Assembly (NCBI GenBank): GCA_036397755.1
Contig: DASWII010000020.1
Location: 1 to 64,000 of the forward strand
DNA length: 64,000 nt
DNA from: CAMYLY01 sp036397755
Lineage (GTDB): Bacteria; Gemmatimonadota; Gemmatimonadetes; Gemmatimonadales; GWC2-71-9
Direction of reading: 5' to 3'
Shown here: piece after piece, positions 34,193 through 42,842 of the stretch
Layout of the letters: the number at the start of each line of letters is the position of its first letter
How positions within the stretch are numbered: the first letter of the stretch is position 1
Notes under the pieces: generated by a model
Told to the model about the DNA's origin: nothing
The model's database searches: none
The model's input: the letters and a program-made list of their open reading frames with translations, nothing else
Position numbers and translations under genes: made by a program

Positions 34193-36021
34193 CCTGCTTT
34201 GGTCACTTCCGACCGAAGACTGTCAAGTGTGGCAGGCGGCACATCCAACCCGTACAGTTTGTCCATTGACCGAGCGGCACCTTCACACCAGCCGTCGGCC
34301 AATGCCGCGTCTGTGGCAAGCCACCAATCCTGCCAGCGACCCGATTCGAGCGCGACCTGAACCCGCAGCCACCGCGCGCCGCCAAATCCACCCAGCGCAA
34401 CGAGCACGTCCGACTGCGCGATCTTCGCATCACGCGTTTCAGGATGGCGGGTCAGCAGTTCATCGGCGATCGCGGCGGCACTATCGAGCATTCCCGCCGC
34501 GAGATATGCCGCCGTCGCATCCGCCAACGGATACGCGACCACCGGGAACCCGCGATCCCCCAGCACGCGGTAGGCCGTGACATGAAACCGCGCAGCTTCC
34601 GCCCACTGCCCTTTTGCCCGCGCGACATCCGCCAATGATTGCCACAAACCGGTGTGGAGGGGGAAGATCACGACGGCGCCTCGCAGCAGCGAGTCCGCCA
34701 GGGCAAGGTCACCCCGGTCATAGGCAATGGACGAGGCAATCCACATCGCCCGATAGGACCGCGGGGCGTCGAACAGAATGCTCCGCGCCAGGATCTCTTC
34801 TTCACTCCACACCGGCGCGCGTGTGGCGCTGCGCACGACTCCGGCAACCAGGGCCACCGTGACGAGCGTGACGCCCACCACACGGTTCCACCGCAGGATT
34901 CGCGTCGCCCCCCACCCGAGGAACAGCCCGGGCCCTACGGACGCCATGTACAGGGTACGTTCCGCCAGCACGACCCCGCTCAACACGATCAGGTTCGCGA
35001 CGATCAGTAACGATGCACCGGTCCACGCGGCGGCGAACAACATCGCCGGCGAGCGGCGACGCATACGGATGGCGGCGGCGGCCACGCCCACAGCAACCAG
35101 CAAGCCGACGACCCCGGCGGCCGTCCACGATTCGGCGGGCTCCACGGCGTTGGGGGAATAGTCGGCCGACAGGTGCAGGGGGAAGAAGAACAGGCGCACG
35201 TATTGAAGAACGACGGGAGCCATGACGACCAGGCGCCCACCGACAGTCAGCCCCTCGAGTCCCGGGGCCGGAAAGTCGCCAGCCAGATCGCCGAGAATCC
35301 CCGCCCGAACCAGCATCCAGGCTCCGGCGACCAACACGGAGGCGAACCACAGCGGTGCATGGTGACGCATTCGCTCACTGAACGGGACACCGACGCGGAG
35401 CGCACGGAACCAGTCGACCATCAATAGGAGGCCCGGCGTCGCAAAGGCCGACTCTTTCGAGGCCAGCCCGGCCACGAGCGCCAGGAGACTGCCGAACCCG
35501 AGCGTCGATGTCTTCCAACGGGCCATCCGGCCGTCGGCCAAGCCGTGCAGGTCGTAAGCAAGCACGGAGAGCAGTGCGAACAACGCGCTCAGCAATTCCG
35601 CGCGGCCAACGACGTTGGCCACCGCCTCGACATGCAGCGGATGGACCGCGAACACGGCCGCGGCAATCCACGCACCGTCGCCGATCACGCGCCTCGCCAA
35701 CACGAACACGAGTAGTGTCACGACTCCGTGACACAACACGTTGACGGCATGGAACACGACCGGGCTCCCGTCTCCAAGAGACCACTCGACGGCAAACATG
35801 ATCTGCGTGAGCGGCCGGTAGAGCGCGTGGTCCCACCAGGGCGCGGTGAGGATCTCGCGCCAGTTGGCGAGCGAGTGCAGCAGGGCCCGGGCGCGAATGA
35901 CGTACACATCGTCGTAGACGAACTCGTACGTCACGCTGGGCAGAAACAGCGCGATGGCCAGCAGGACGACCGCCAATGCCGCCGTCCGGTCGCCGATCGT
36001 CCGCCCCCCGTAAACCGTCAT
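34186..36021 (-). CDS. TMTC-like membrane protein with C-terminal TPR region, paralog of the gene at 30993
   Basis: A 611-residue paralog of the protein at 30993-32831, almost the same length. The first loop reads VTYEFVYDDVYVIRARALL, with the DD pair expected of a GT-C active site. ALYRPLTQIMFAVEW, HAVNVLCHGVVTLL and FAVHPLHVEAVANVVGRAELLSA are shared signatures. About eleven membrane helices are followed from residue 410 by helical repeats (SYRAMWIASSIAYDRGDLALADSLLRGAV and so on). Shared blocks such as VVLAERTLYMASVGP confirm common descent. ATG 36021 is chosen over an upstream in-frame ATG, which would fall inside the previous gene. Role inferred as membrane mannosyl- or glycosyltransferase. 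Confidence 0.8.
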   Translation of the reverse strand: MTVYGGRTIGDRTAALAVVLLAIALFLPSVTYEFVYDDVYVIRARALLHSLANWREILTAPWWDHALYRPLTQIMFAVEWSLGDGSPVVFHAVNVLCHGVVTLLVFVLARRVIGDGAWIAAAVFAVHPLHVEAVANVVGRAELLSALFALLSVLAYDLHGLADGRMARWKTSTLGFGSLLALVAGLASKESAFATPGLLLMVDWFRALRVGVPFSERMRHHAPLWFASVLVAGAWMLVRAGILGDLAGDFPAPGLEGLTVGGRLVVMAPVVLQYVRLFFFPLHLSADYSPNAVEPAESWTAAGVVGLLVAVGVAAAAIRMRRRSPAMLFAAAWTGASLLIVANLIVLSGVVLAERTLYMASVGPGLFLGWGATRILRWNRVVGVTLVTVALVAGVVRSATRAPVWSEEEILARSILFDAPRSYRAMWIASSIAYDRGDLALADSLLRGAVVIFPLHTGLWQSLADVARAKGQWAEAARFHVTAYRVLGDRGFPVVAYPLADATAAYLAAGMLDSAAAIADELLTRHPETRDAKIAQSDVLVALGGFGGARWLRVQVALESGRWQDWWLATDAALADGWCEGAARSMDKLYGLDVPPATLDSLRSEVTKAGC

Positions 36022-36034
36022 TGGATCGCTGGTG

Positions 36035-36604
36035 TCACGCCGGGACTCTGCATGCGACGCAGTGCGGGGGGCCGTCGGGGTCAGCCGGATCAGGCGCATA
36101 GCGCCACATGTCCCAGCCCGCGTAACCCACGGGGAGTTCGGCATCGCGCTCGGACACCCAGCCGGCGTCGGTTATCCACGTCTGCATGATGAGAAATGCG
36201 GCGGGGACATCCGGTACCTGGAGAGCAAGCGCCCCGGTGCTGAGTGCCCGCACATGCAGCAGCTGCGCCATTTCGTCCGGATTGTGGGGATTGCGTTGGA
36301 ACACCGCGACGGCAATCGCGGCGCAGGCGCAGGTGGCGAGCATCGCGAGCGTTCCCACGTACCAGACCGGCCGCAGGCCGCGGAGCCACGGGATTCTGAG
36401 GGGGCGTTTGCCCACCAAGAGGCGACCGACACCCAGGGCGGCGACGGCCGTCACCAGAGCACCAAGGCCCCACGATGAGAATTGGGGGGCCCAGAGCGGA
36501 CCAGTGTCCGGTGCGCCGCTCCAATCGGGCCACGGCAGCAGCGGGAAGGCCAACGGCAGCGCACCGATGACGCGCCACGTGACGCGCGCCGGGCGTACCG
36601 TCAA
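36035..36604 (-). CDS. short membrane protein resembling the N-terminal part of a GT-C glycosyltransferase
   Basis: A 189-residue protein with three hydrophobic helices (about 12-25, 45-65, 80-100). A segment NPHNPDEMAQLLHVRALSTG follows, very like the first periplasmic loop of large GT39-type membrane glycosyltransferases, where the acidic residues act in catalysis. Where those proteins continue with eight or more helices, this one ends in a hydrophilic, Pro/Asp-rich tail (PDPADPDGPPHC). It may be a truncated remnant, a frameshifted gene, or a small partner. The start is a TTG overlapping the stop of the GT2 gene (TTGA); a GTG at 36583 is possible. Confidence 0.6.
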   Translation of the reverse strand: MTVRPARVTWRVIGALPLAFPLLPWPDWSGAPDTGPLWAPQFSSWGLGALVTAVAALGVGRLLVGKRPLRIPWLRGLRPVWYVGTLAMLATCACAAIAVAVFQRNPHNPDEMAQLLHVRALSTGALALQVPDVPAAFLIMQTWITDAGWVSERDAELPVGYAGWDMWRYAPDPADPDGPPHCVACRVPA

Positions 36605-37359
36605 CGAGGGGCCTTACGCGGGGGAAAGAGATTGAACCGGAAGACGTGCCAAATCGCCGCGACGCCGTCGCGCCAGTCGATCTTCTTCCCCTCGGCATAG
36701 GTGCGTCCGCTGTAGCTGATTGGGACCTCCCAGATCCGTGCACCCGCGCGCGCGAGGCGTGCAGTGAGCTCGACCTCAATACCGAAACGATTGGATACGA
36801 GCGGGAGACGCTTCATCAAGTCCGCGCGCACCATCTTATAGCACGTTTCCATGTCCGTCAGATTGAGATCCGTGAACATGTTCGAGAGCAACGTGAGGAA
36901 CCTGTTGCCCACCGAGTGCCAAAAGTAGAGCACGCGTCGTGGTCCGGCTTGAAAGCGCGACCCGAACACGGCATCCGCCCGATCGCTGAGGATGGGGTCC
37001 AGCAACTCCGGATACTCGCCGGGATCGTACTCCAGATCGGCATCCTGGATGACGATGACGTGACCGGTCGCCGCGGCAATCCCACCGCGTACCGCTGCGC
37101 CCTTGCCGCGATTGTCGTCGTGATGCAGCACCACGTCCACGATGCCCTCGGTCTTCAGACGGTCGAGGATCGCCCCCGTAGCGTCCTTGGAGGCATCATT
37201 CACCGCGATCACCTCGAGCTTCAGCGGCACCGACCGCACCCGTCGAATGGCGTCTTCGATGGTGGCTGCTTCGTTGTAGGCGGGCATGACCACCGTGACG
37301 CGCACGTCCTCGATGCGCTCCGGCAGCGGCGTCCCGCGGAACCCGACGTTACGGGACAT
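36601..37359 (-). CDS. GT2 family glycosyltransferase, polyprenol-phosphate mannose/glucose synthase-like
   Basis: A 252-residue GT-A fold enzyme like dolichol-phosphate-mannose synthase (DPM1). Motifs are VTVVMPAYNEAATIEDAI, the nucleotide-binding VIAVNDASKDATG, NRGKGAAVRGGIAAATG, the DXD-type QDADLEYDPGEYPEL, and GNRFLTLLSNMFTDLNLTDMETCYKM (read as two blocks), which is characteristic of the DPM1-like group. There is no C-terminal membrane anchor. It would make the lipid-linked sugar donor used by GT-C enzymes, and several such candidates lie directly downstream. Two ATGs (37368, 37359) overlap the 3' end of pilR; the second is preceded by GAG. Confidence 0.88.
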   Translation of the reverse strand: MSRNVGFRGTPLPERIEDVRVTVVMPAYNEAATIEDAIRRVRSVPLKLEVIAVNDASKDATGAILDRLKTEGIVDVVLHHDDNRGKGAAVRGGIAAATGHVIVIQDADLEYDPGEYPELLDPILSDRADAVFGSRFQAGPRRVLYFWHSVGNRFLTLLSNMFTDLNLTDMETCYKMVRADLMKRLPLVSNRFGIEVELTARLARAGARIWEVPISYSGRTYAEGKKIDWRDGVAAIWHVFRFNLFPPRKAPR

Positions 37360-38722
37360 CGGTCTCATAGCGAGCGAGCTTGCGATACAGGGTAGAGGGA
37401 TCGATTCCCAGCACCTCCGCCGCGCGGGTCTTGTTCCCGCCTTCGGCGTTGAGGACCCACTCGATATAGGCGCGCTCGATCGTGTCGAGCGTCGGGTTCG
37501 GCTGCCGCGGCGCCGCGACCAAGTGCGGTCGCGGCGGTGCGGTGACGCGGTTCGGCAGCGCGTCAATGGAGATCGTCTCACCACGCGTCACGGTCATCGC
37601 GTGCTCCAACGCGTTCTCGAGCTCGCGCACATTGCCCGGCCAGTCATAGCTACCCACGGCCGTCAGGGCATCATCCGCAAGCCGCTTCACGGGCTCCGAC
37701 CGCTCTTGCGCGGTGCGGGCGAGGAAGCCCTCCGCGAGGACCGGAATGTCCTCGCGGCGATCGCGCAGGGGCGGCATCACCAGCGTGATCACATTCAGTC
37801 GATAGTAGAGATCGGAGCGGAAGCTCCCATCGCGCATCGCGTGATCCAGATCGCGATTGGTAGCGGCGAGGATCCGCACGTCCACAGGCACTGCCTCCGT
37901 GCTGCCCACGGGGAGCGCCTCGCGCTCCTGCAGCACGCGGAGCAGCTTTACTTGAGTGGCGGGAGTCATCTCCGCGATCTCGTCGAGGAAGAACGTCCCC
38001 CCACGCGCCGCGGCGACGAGGCCTTCTTTGTCGCGATGCGCGCCAGTGAACGACCCCTTCACGTGTCCAAACAGCTCCGACTCGAGCAAACTCTCGGGCA
38101 GCGCGCCGCAGTTGATGGACAGAAACGGTCCGTCGGCCCGAGCGGACAGCGAGTGGATGTACCGCGCAATGACCTCTTTTCCGGTGCCGCTCTCGCCGAG
38201 GATCAAGACCGTGGATTCGGTCGGCGCCACTTGTTCGGCGAGTTGAACGACGGCTGTGAAACAGCTGGCCGAGCCCAACGGTCTGGCCCATCGGCTCTGG
38301 TCACGGCGGCGGATTTCTCGCTTGAGCGTCACGTTCTCACTGCGCAAGGCTCGGTACTCCGCTGCCCGGCGACAGATGGCCACAAGTTCATCGTTGGCGA
38401 ACGGTTTCTGGATGTAGTGGTACGCCCCTTCGTTCACGGCCCGAATTGCGCTTTGGAGCGACGCCTGGGCGGTCATCAGGATCACGACCGTCTCAGGATC
38501 GGTTTCCTTCGCGGCCTGCAGCACGTCGATCCCGTTCACCTGGGGCATGCGGACGTCGGTGAGGACGATATCGGGCTTGCTGGTCTGGATCGCCTTGATA
38601 CCCACCCGTCCCCCTTGCGCCGTGGAGACCTCGAAGCCCGAGTTCTTCAACAGAATGCGCAACGAATCGAGAATGCTCGATTCGTCATCGACGATGAGTA
38701 GGCGCGGAAGCCGTTCGTTCAC
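37349..38722 (-). CDS. pilR: PilR-like sigma-54 response regulator
   Basis: A 457-residue NtrC-family response regulator with all parts intact. The receiver (1-120) has LLIVDDESSI, phosphoacceptor Asp in DIVLTDVRMP, and the Lys in YIQKPF. The AAA+ domain has GESGTGKE, GSFTGA (a tolerated variant of GAFTGA), Walker B FFLDEIAEM and WPGNVRELENALEHA. The Fis helix-turn-helix is GGNKTRAAEVLGIDPSTLYRK. The name is based on pairing with a membrane kinase of PilS topology, with a 4-bp overlap, and on the sigma-54 promoter at pilA in the same cluster. It would activate pilA. Confidence 0.88.
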   Translation of the reverse strand: MNERLPRLLIVDDESSILDSLRILLKNSGFEVSTAQGGRVGIKAIQTSKPDIVLTDVRMPQVNGIDVLQAAKETDPETVVILMTAQASLQSAIRAVNEGAYHYIQKPFANDELVAICRRAAEYRALRSENVTLKREIRRRDQSRWARPLGSASCFTAVVQLAEQVAPTESTVLILGESGTGKEVIARYIHSLSARADGPFLSINCGALPESLLESELFGHVKGSFTGAHRDKEGLVAAARGGTFFLDEIAEMTPATQVKLLRVLQEREALPVGSTEAVPVDVRILAATNRDLDHAMRDGSFRSDLYYRLNVITLVMPPLRDRREDIPVLAEGFLARTAQERSEPVKRLADDALTAVGSYDWPGNVRELENALEHAMTVTRGETISIDALPNRVTAPPRPHLVAAPRQPNPTLDTIERAYIEWVLNAEGGNKTRAAEVLGIDPSTLYRKLARYETDVP

Positions 38723-40389
38723 GCCGCGACCTCGCTCCGAGAACTCGCCGGCAACAGGATCTTGAACTCGGTGCCCTGGCCGGGAAGCGACTCAACAAAT
38801 ACGACCCCTCGATGGGCTGCGACCGCGCGCTGTACGATCGCCAGCCCCAACCCCGATCCTCCTTTGCGGCCGGTCACGAACGGGTCAAACAAGCGGTCCT
38901 GGAGTTCCTCCGGAATGCCGGGGCCGTCATCCGCCACTCGCAACAGGGCGGCACGCTCGAAGCCCAACCCAGGCGGCAACTCGGCCGCGGTGGCCACGCG
39001 CGCTTCCACCGTCACGCGAGGCTCGGCGCTCCCCACCTGGACGGCGTTGAGCACGAGGTTGGCGACCACGCGGTGCAGCAGATCCTCGTCACCGTCAACG
39101 AGTGTTCCGTCGGCATGAACCGTAATCGTAGCCTCCTCCGGGCACTCGGGATGCCGGCGGATGACCGCGACCGCCCCACGCGCCAGTTCTCCGAGATCGA
39201 TCGGTCGCGTGCTTTTCACTTGTACGCGCGAGAAATCCAAGAACTCGGACAGCAGGCGGCTCAGGCGGTCACTCTCCCGCACGACGAGCTCGGTGAGGAA
39301 CCGCTCATCCCCATCCGCCTGCCGCATCACGCCCAGCTGCTCGATCGAGGATCGAATGGACGCGAGGGGATTGCGGATCTCGTGGGCGAGCGAGGCCGAG
39401 AGTTCCGCGACCGCCTCGAGACGCTCCGTGCGACGGCGGAGCTCGTCGAGCCGCTTCTGATTCGAGATGTCCGTGAAGATCATCGTCACGGAGGGTTCGT
39501 CCTGACCCGAGGCAATGGAATTCGCGGTCACCCCAATGGGAACATGCCGGCCGTGCGCCTCAATGATGCCATCCCGCCGGAGCGACCGCTGCTCCCCGCG
39601 GCGTGCGGCCGTTGCCGCCTCCACAAGCACGTTGGCGCGCGCCCCCACGCTGGCCGCCAGATCCGACCCGACGACGGCCACCGGATCGACATCGAGGAGC
39701 TGCGCTGCCGCCGGGTTCATGTAGATGATGGTACCGACGTGATCCGCGGTGATGACTCCGCTGGGGATGCTGGACAGAATGTCGCCGGCCTCCAGACGCA
39801 GCCGCCTGACCTCCTCTTTGAGGACCTCCCGCTCCTGGCCCATCTGCCGGAACCGTCCCCCGATGAGTCCCGTAGCCACAAAGACTCCCATGAACACGGC
39901 GATCTGTAGCCACACGGCCGTCGTGAGTTGGACCGGCTGCCACCGCGTGATATCGGCCAGATAGAGCAGGCTGGCGAGAATCGTGATGAGAACGCCGGAT
40001 CGCAGCGGCATCACGATCGCGCTGGCCGCGATCACCAGGACATACAGCGCCGGGAACTGACTGGCGGGACCCTCTGTCAAGTGCACCACGGTGGTCACCA
40101 GCGCCAGGTCGAACAGTGCTTGCGTGTACAAGAATGTCAAACCGACCGTGCGCTGCGCGATGTGGCTGTACCAGAAGGACACGGCGCTCAATCCGACGCT
40201 GGCGATGGCCGCGATCGCCAGGATGAGGAGGGTCGACGGCTCCACCGACGCGAGCTTGAGGGCCGCCGCACCGAAGACGGTCACGGCGACGATAATGCGC
40301 CCCAGGTACGCCAACTGCAGGACGCTCAAGAACAAGGGGCTCGTCGCGAGCCGCTCGTGGGCTGCGGATCTTCGCAGGGCCGTGTCCAT
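38719..40389 (-). CDS. pilS: PilS-like membrane sensor histidine kinase
   Basis: A 556-residue sensor kinase. Six membrane helices (about 20-185) with short loops match PilS topology. Then come a coiled coil (QEREVLKEEVRRLRLEAG), a PAS domain (about 205-320, SSIPSGVITADHVGTIIYMN), the dimerisation helix with the phosphorylated His in SLAHEIRNPLASI, and the ATPase domain (NLVLNAVQVG, VADDGPGIPEE, GGSGLGLAIV). In Pseudomonas PilS senses membrane pilin and controls pilA via PilR. ATG 40389 is preferred to a TTG nine bases earlier. It lies downstream of pilC, after a hairpin. Confidence 0.88.
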   Translation of the reverse strand: MDTALRRSAAHERLATSPLFLSVLQLAYLGRIIVAVTVFGAAALKLASVEPSTLLILAIAAIASVGLSAVSFWYSHIAQRTVGLTFLYTQALFDLALVTTVVHLTEGPASQFPALYVLVIAASAIVMPLRSGVLITILASLLYLADITRWQPVQLTTAVWLQIAVFMGVFVATGLIGGRFRQMGQEREVLKEEVRRLRLEAGDILSSIPSGVITADHVGTIIYMNPAAAQLLDVDPVAVVGSDLAASVGARANVLVEAATAARRGEQRSLRRDGIIEAHGRHVPIGVTANSIASGQDEPSVTMIFTDISNQKRLDELRRRTERLEAVAELSASLAHEIRNPLASIRSSIEQLGVMRQADGDERFLTELVVRESDRLSRLLSEFLDFSRVQVKSTRPIDLGELARGAVAVIRRHPECPEEATITVHADGTLVDGDEDLLHRVVANLVLNAVQVGSAEPRVTVEARVATAAELPPGLGFERAALLRVADDGPGIPEELQDRLFDPFVTGRKGGSGLGLAIVQRAVAAHRGVVFVESLPGQGTEFKILLPASSRSEVAA

Positions 40390-40435
40390 GCGGGGCAATA
40401 TACCGAACCGGGATCCTATCGCACTCCATGTACGG

Positions 40436-40467
40436 ACGGGGCCGCCTCCATTGAGAAGCGGCCCCGT
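40436..40467 (-). terminator. hairpin between pilC and pilS
   Basis: ACGGGGCCGC (40436-40445) and GCGGCCCCGT (40458-40467) form a perfect 10-bp GC stem with a 12-base loop, 28 bases after the pilC stop and 46 bases before pilS. No U-run follows, so it may only partly stop transcription from the pilBTC promoter. Confidence 0.5.
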
Positions 40468-40494
40468 CGGGGCTACAGACGTGCCCAGGGGCGC

Positions 40495-41685
40495 CTACCC
40501 CACGGCGTTCATCATGTCGAAGATCGGCAGGTACATCGCGACGATCATACCACCGACGATGACGCCCAAGAACACGATCATCACGGGCTCCATCAGCGAG
40601 AGCAACGCGCCGACGGACGCATCGACCTCATCGTCGTAAAAGTCCGCGATCTTTGACAACATCTCGTCCAGGCCGCCCGTCGCCTCACCGACGGCGATCA
40701 TCGACGTCACCATCGGTGGGAAGACGCCGGAGCCTTCGAGGGGACCGGCGATCGTGTCACCGCCGGCGATCGAGGTCCGCGAACTCATCACCGCATCGTG
40801 GATCACGCGGTTACCTGAGGTTCGTGCCGTGATTTCCAGACCGTCCAGGATGGACACGCCGGACGCGAGCAGCGTACCCAGCGTTCGAGTGAACCGCGAC
40901 ACCGAGGACTTGCGCAGCAAGTCCCCGAGCACCGGTATGCGCAGCATGAGCCTGTCGATGGCGAGCTTCCCGTTGTCCGTCGCATACCAGCGCTTCAATC
41001 CGTACACCCCTAGGCCCCCGCCGATCAGTCCGAGCCACCAGTAGCTTCGCAGCATCTGACCGAGCCAGATCACCAGGCGGGTCGGCGCCGGCAGCGGCAT
41101 TCCGACCTCGTTGAACATCCGCTCGAACGTGGGGATCACGAACACGAGGAGGATGATCACCGCCCCACCCGCGACGGTGAAGATCACCCCCGGGTACACC
41201 ATGGCGCCTTTTACCTTCCGCACGATCGCGTCGTTCTTCTCGAGAAACGTCGCAAGACGGAGCAGAATCGTGTCCAGAATGCCGCCCGCCTCACCGGCGG
41301 CGACCATATTCACGTACAGTTGACTAAACGCGTTCGGGTGCTTCTCCAGCGCGTCCGCCAAGGTGTTGCCGCTCTCCACGTCATACACCACCTGCCTGGT
41401 GACGTCGGCAAGCGCCTTGTTGTCGGTCTGGCGGGCGAGGATGTCCAGCGCCTGCACCAGTGGAAGACCCGCGTTGATCATCGTCGCGAACTGCCGCGTG
41501 AAGATGACGACGTCTCGCGTGGGGACGCGGCCGGCGCGCTTCTTCTTTTGCTGCTCGCGAACGCGGATCACCATCATCCGGTTCTGACGCAAGTGCTTCA
41601 CGACGTCTTCCCGGGTGGGAAGGTCGATCGTGCCGACTCGCTCCTCGCCTTGAGCCGTGCGCGCCGTATACTCGAAGACCGGCAT
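40495..41685 (-). CDS. pilC: type IV pilus inner-membrane platform protein PilC
   Basis: A 396-residue member of the GspF/PilC family. It starts MPVFEYTARTAQGEERVGT, a typical opening. Two homologous cytoplasmic helical domains follow (FTRQFATMINAGLPLVQAL at about 65 and FTRTLGTLLASGVSILDGL at about 270). Each is followed by membrane segments (VYPGVIFTVAGGAVIILLVF; PVMIVFLGVIVGGMIVAMYLPIF in two parts). It couples the PilB and PilT motors to pilin insertion. The ATG has GGGAGG upstream; a longer open frame lacks homology. It lies 19 bases downstream of pilT. Confidence 0.96.
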   Translation of the reverse strand: MPVFEYTARTAQGEERVGTIDLPTREDVVKHLRQNRMMVIRVREQQKKKRAGRVPTRDVVIFTRQFATMINAGLPLVQALDILARQTDNKALADVTRQVVYDVESGNTLADALEKHPNAFSQLYVNMVAAGEAGGILDTILLRLATFLEKNDAIVRKVKGAMVYPGVIFTVAGGAVIILLVFVIPTFERMFNEVGMPLPAPTRLVIWLGQMLRSYWWLGLIGGGLGVYGLKRWYATDNGKLAIDRLMLRIPVLGDLLRKSSVSRFTRTLGTLLASGVSILDGLEITARTSGNRVIHDAVMSSRTSIAGGDTIAGPLEGSGVFPPMVTSMIAVGEATGGLDEMLSKIADFYDDEVDASVGALLSLMEPVMIVFLGVIVGGMIVAMYLPIFDMMNAVG

Positions 41686-41704
41686 CAGCTGCCTCCCAGT
41701 GGGG

Positions 41705-42838
41705 TTACCGTCGGCCAGCCATCGCGCGGGCGCCGCCTTCCTCGCCCGGCACCGGCTCGCCGACCATACGCAGGAACTCGTTCTGATCACTCGCCACTCG
41801 CAACGCCTCCTCCAGCGCGACCTCGCGGGACATGTACAACTGATACAGCGAGTCCATCATCGTCGCCATCCCGTGCTTCTTGCCCGCCTGCATCGATGAC
41901 AGAATCTGGTGCACTTTGTCGTCACGAATCAACGCGCGGATTGCCGGAGTGCACACCATGATCTCCGCCGCCATCACCCGTCCCTTGCCCGTCGCGCGCT
42001 GCAGCAGCGTTTGGGTCACGACGCCCTCGAGCACGAAGGCTAATTGTGCCCGCACCTGCGACTGCTGGTGCGACGGGAACACGTCGATGACGCGATTAAT
42101 CGTCTCCGCCGCGGAGTTCGTGTGCAAGGTGGCGAACGCTAAGTGCCCCGTTTCGGCGATGGTGAGCGCCGCCTGAATCGTCTCCAAATCCCGCATCTCG
42201 CCGATGAGGACGATGTCAGGATCTTGGCGCAGCGCGTACTTGAGCGCATTCGTGAACGAGTGCGTGTCCGTTCCCACCTCGCGCTGGTTGACGATGCATC
42301 CCTGATGCCGGTGGATGAACTCGATCGGATCCTCGATCGTGATGATATGGCCGCGCCGCTCCTTATTGATCTTGTCGATCATGGCCGCGAGCGTCGTCGA
42401 CTTGCCGGATCCCGTCGGCCCCGTCACCAGCACCAGCCCGCGCGGGCGCTCGCACAGCATGCGCAGCACCGGGGGCAATCCCAACTCGTCGAACGTCTTG
42501 ATGGAGAACGGGATCTGTCGAATCACCATCGACACACATCCCCGCTGCTTGAACACATTACCGCGGAAGCGTGCCAGATTCTGGATCCCGAACGAGAAGT
42601 CCAGCTCGTCCTCGTTCTCGAATCGCTTCTTCTGATTCTCCGTCAAGACGCTGTAGGCAAGCTGAAGCGTCTCCTTAGGGGTCAATGCCGTCTCCGACTT
42701 GGAGTTGCCGATGTCCCCGTCGACACGGAGCTTCGGCCGCTCACCAGCCGTGATATGCAAGTCGGAGGCATCGCGCTCGATCATCTCTTCGAGGAGTTCG
42801 CGCAGATTAGGTCCGCTTGCCTTCGCAGATTCGCTCAT
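41705..42838 (-). CDS. pilT: type IV pilus retraction ATPase PilT
   Basis: A 377-residue hexameric retraction motor. N-terminal PAS-like domain: LLEEMIERDASDLHITAGERPKLRVDG (in pieces). Walker A is GPTGSGKSTTLAAMID. The Asp box IITIEDPIEFIH, Walker B IVLIGEMRDLETI and His box GHLAFATLHTNSAAETI are all intact. The C-terminus keeps the PilT-specific AIRALIRDDKVHQI region, which separates it from PilB. A short extra Gly/Ala/Glu tail (PGEEGGARAMAGRR) is present. It lies four bases after pilB; twitching motility would need it. Confidence 0.96.
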   Translation of the reverse strand: MSESAKASGPNLRELLEEMIERDASDLHITAGERPKLRVDGDIGNSKSETALTPKETLQLAYSVLTENQKKRFENEDELDFSFGIQNLARFRGNVFKQRGCVSMVIRQIPFSIKTFDELGLPPVLRMLCERPRGLVLVTGPTGSGKSTTLAAMIDKINKERRGHIITIEDPIEFIHRHQGCIVNQREVGTDTHSFTNALKYALRQDPDIVLIGEMRDLETIQAALTIAETGHLAFATLHTNSAAETINRVIDVFPSHQQSQVRAQLAFVLEGVVTQTLLQRATGKGRVMAAEIMVCTPAIRALIRDDKVHQILSSMQAGKKHGMATMMDSLYQLYMSREVALEEALRVASDQNEFLRMVGEPVPGEEGGARAMAGRR

Positions 42839-42842
42839 CGGT

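Noticed and set aside
32952..34580. A 542-codon plus-strand open frame over the glycosylation genes
   Set aside because: Ser/Arg/Pro-rich antisense frame of conserved membrane proteins with no recognisable motif.
37349..38722. GSFTGA in PilR as an inactivated sigma-54 loop
   Set aside because: Ser in the second position of GAFTGA is found in working activators, and all other catalytic motifs are intact.
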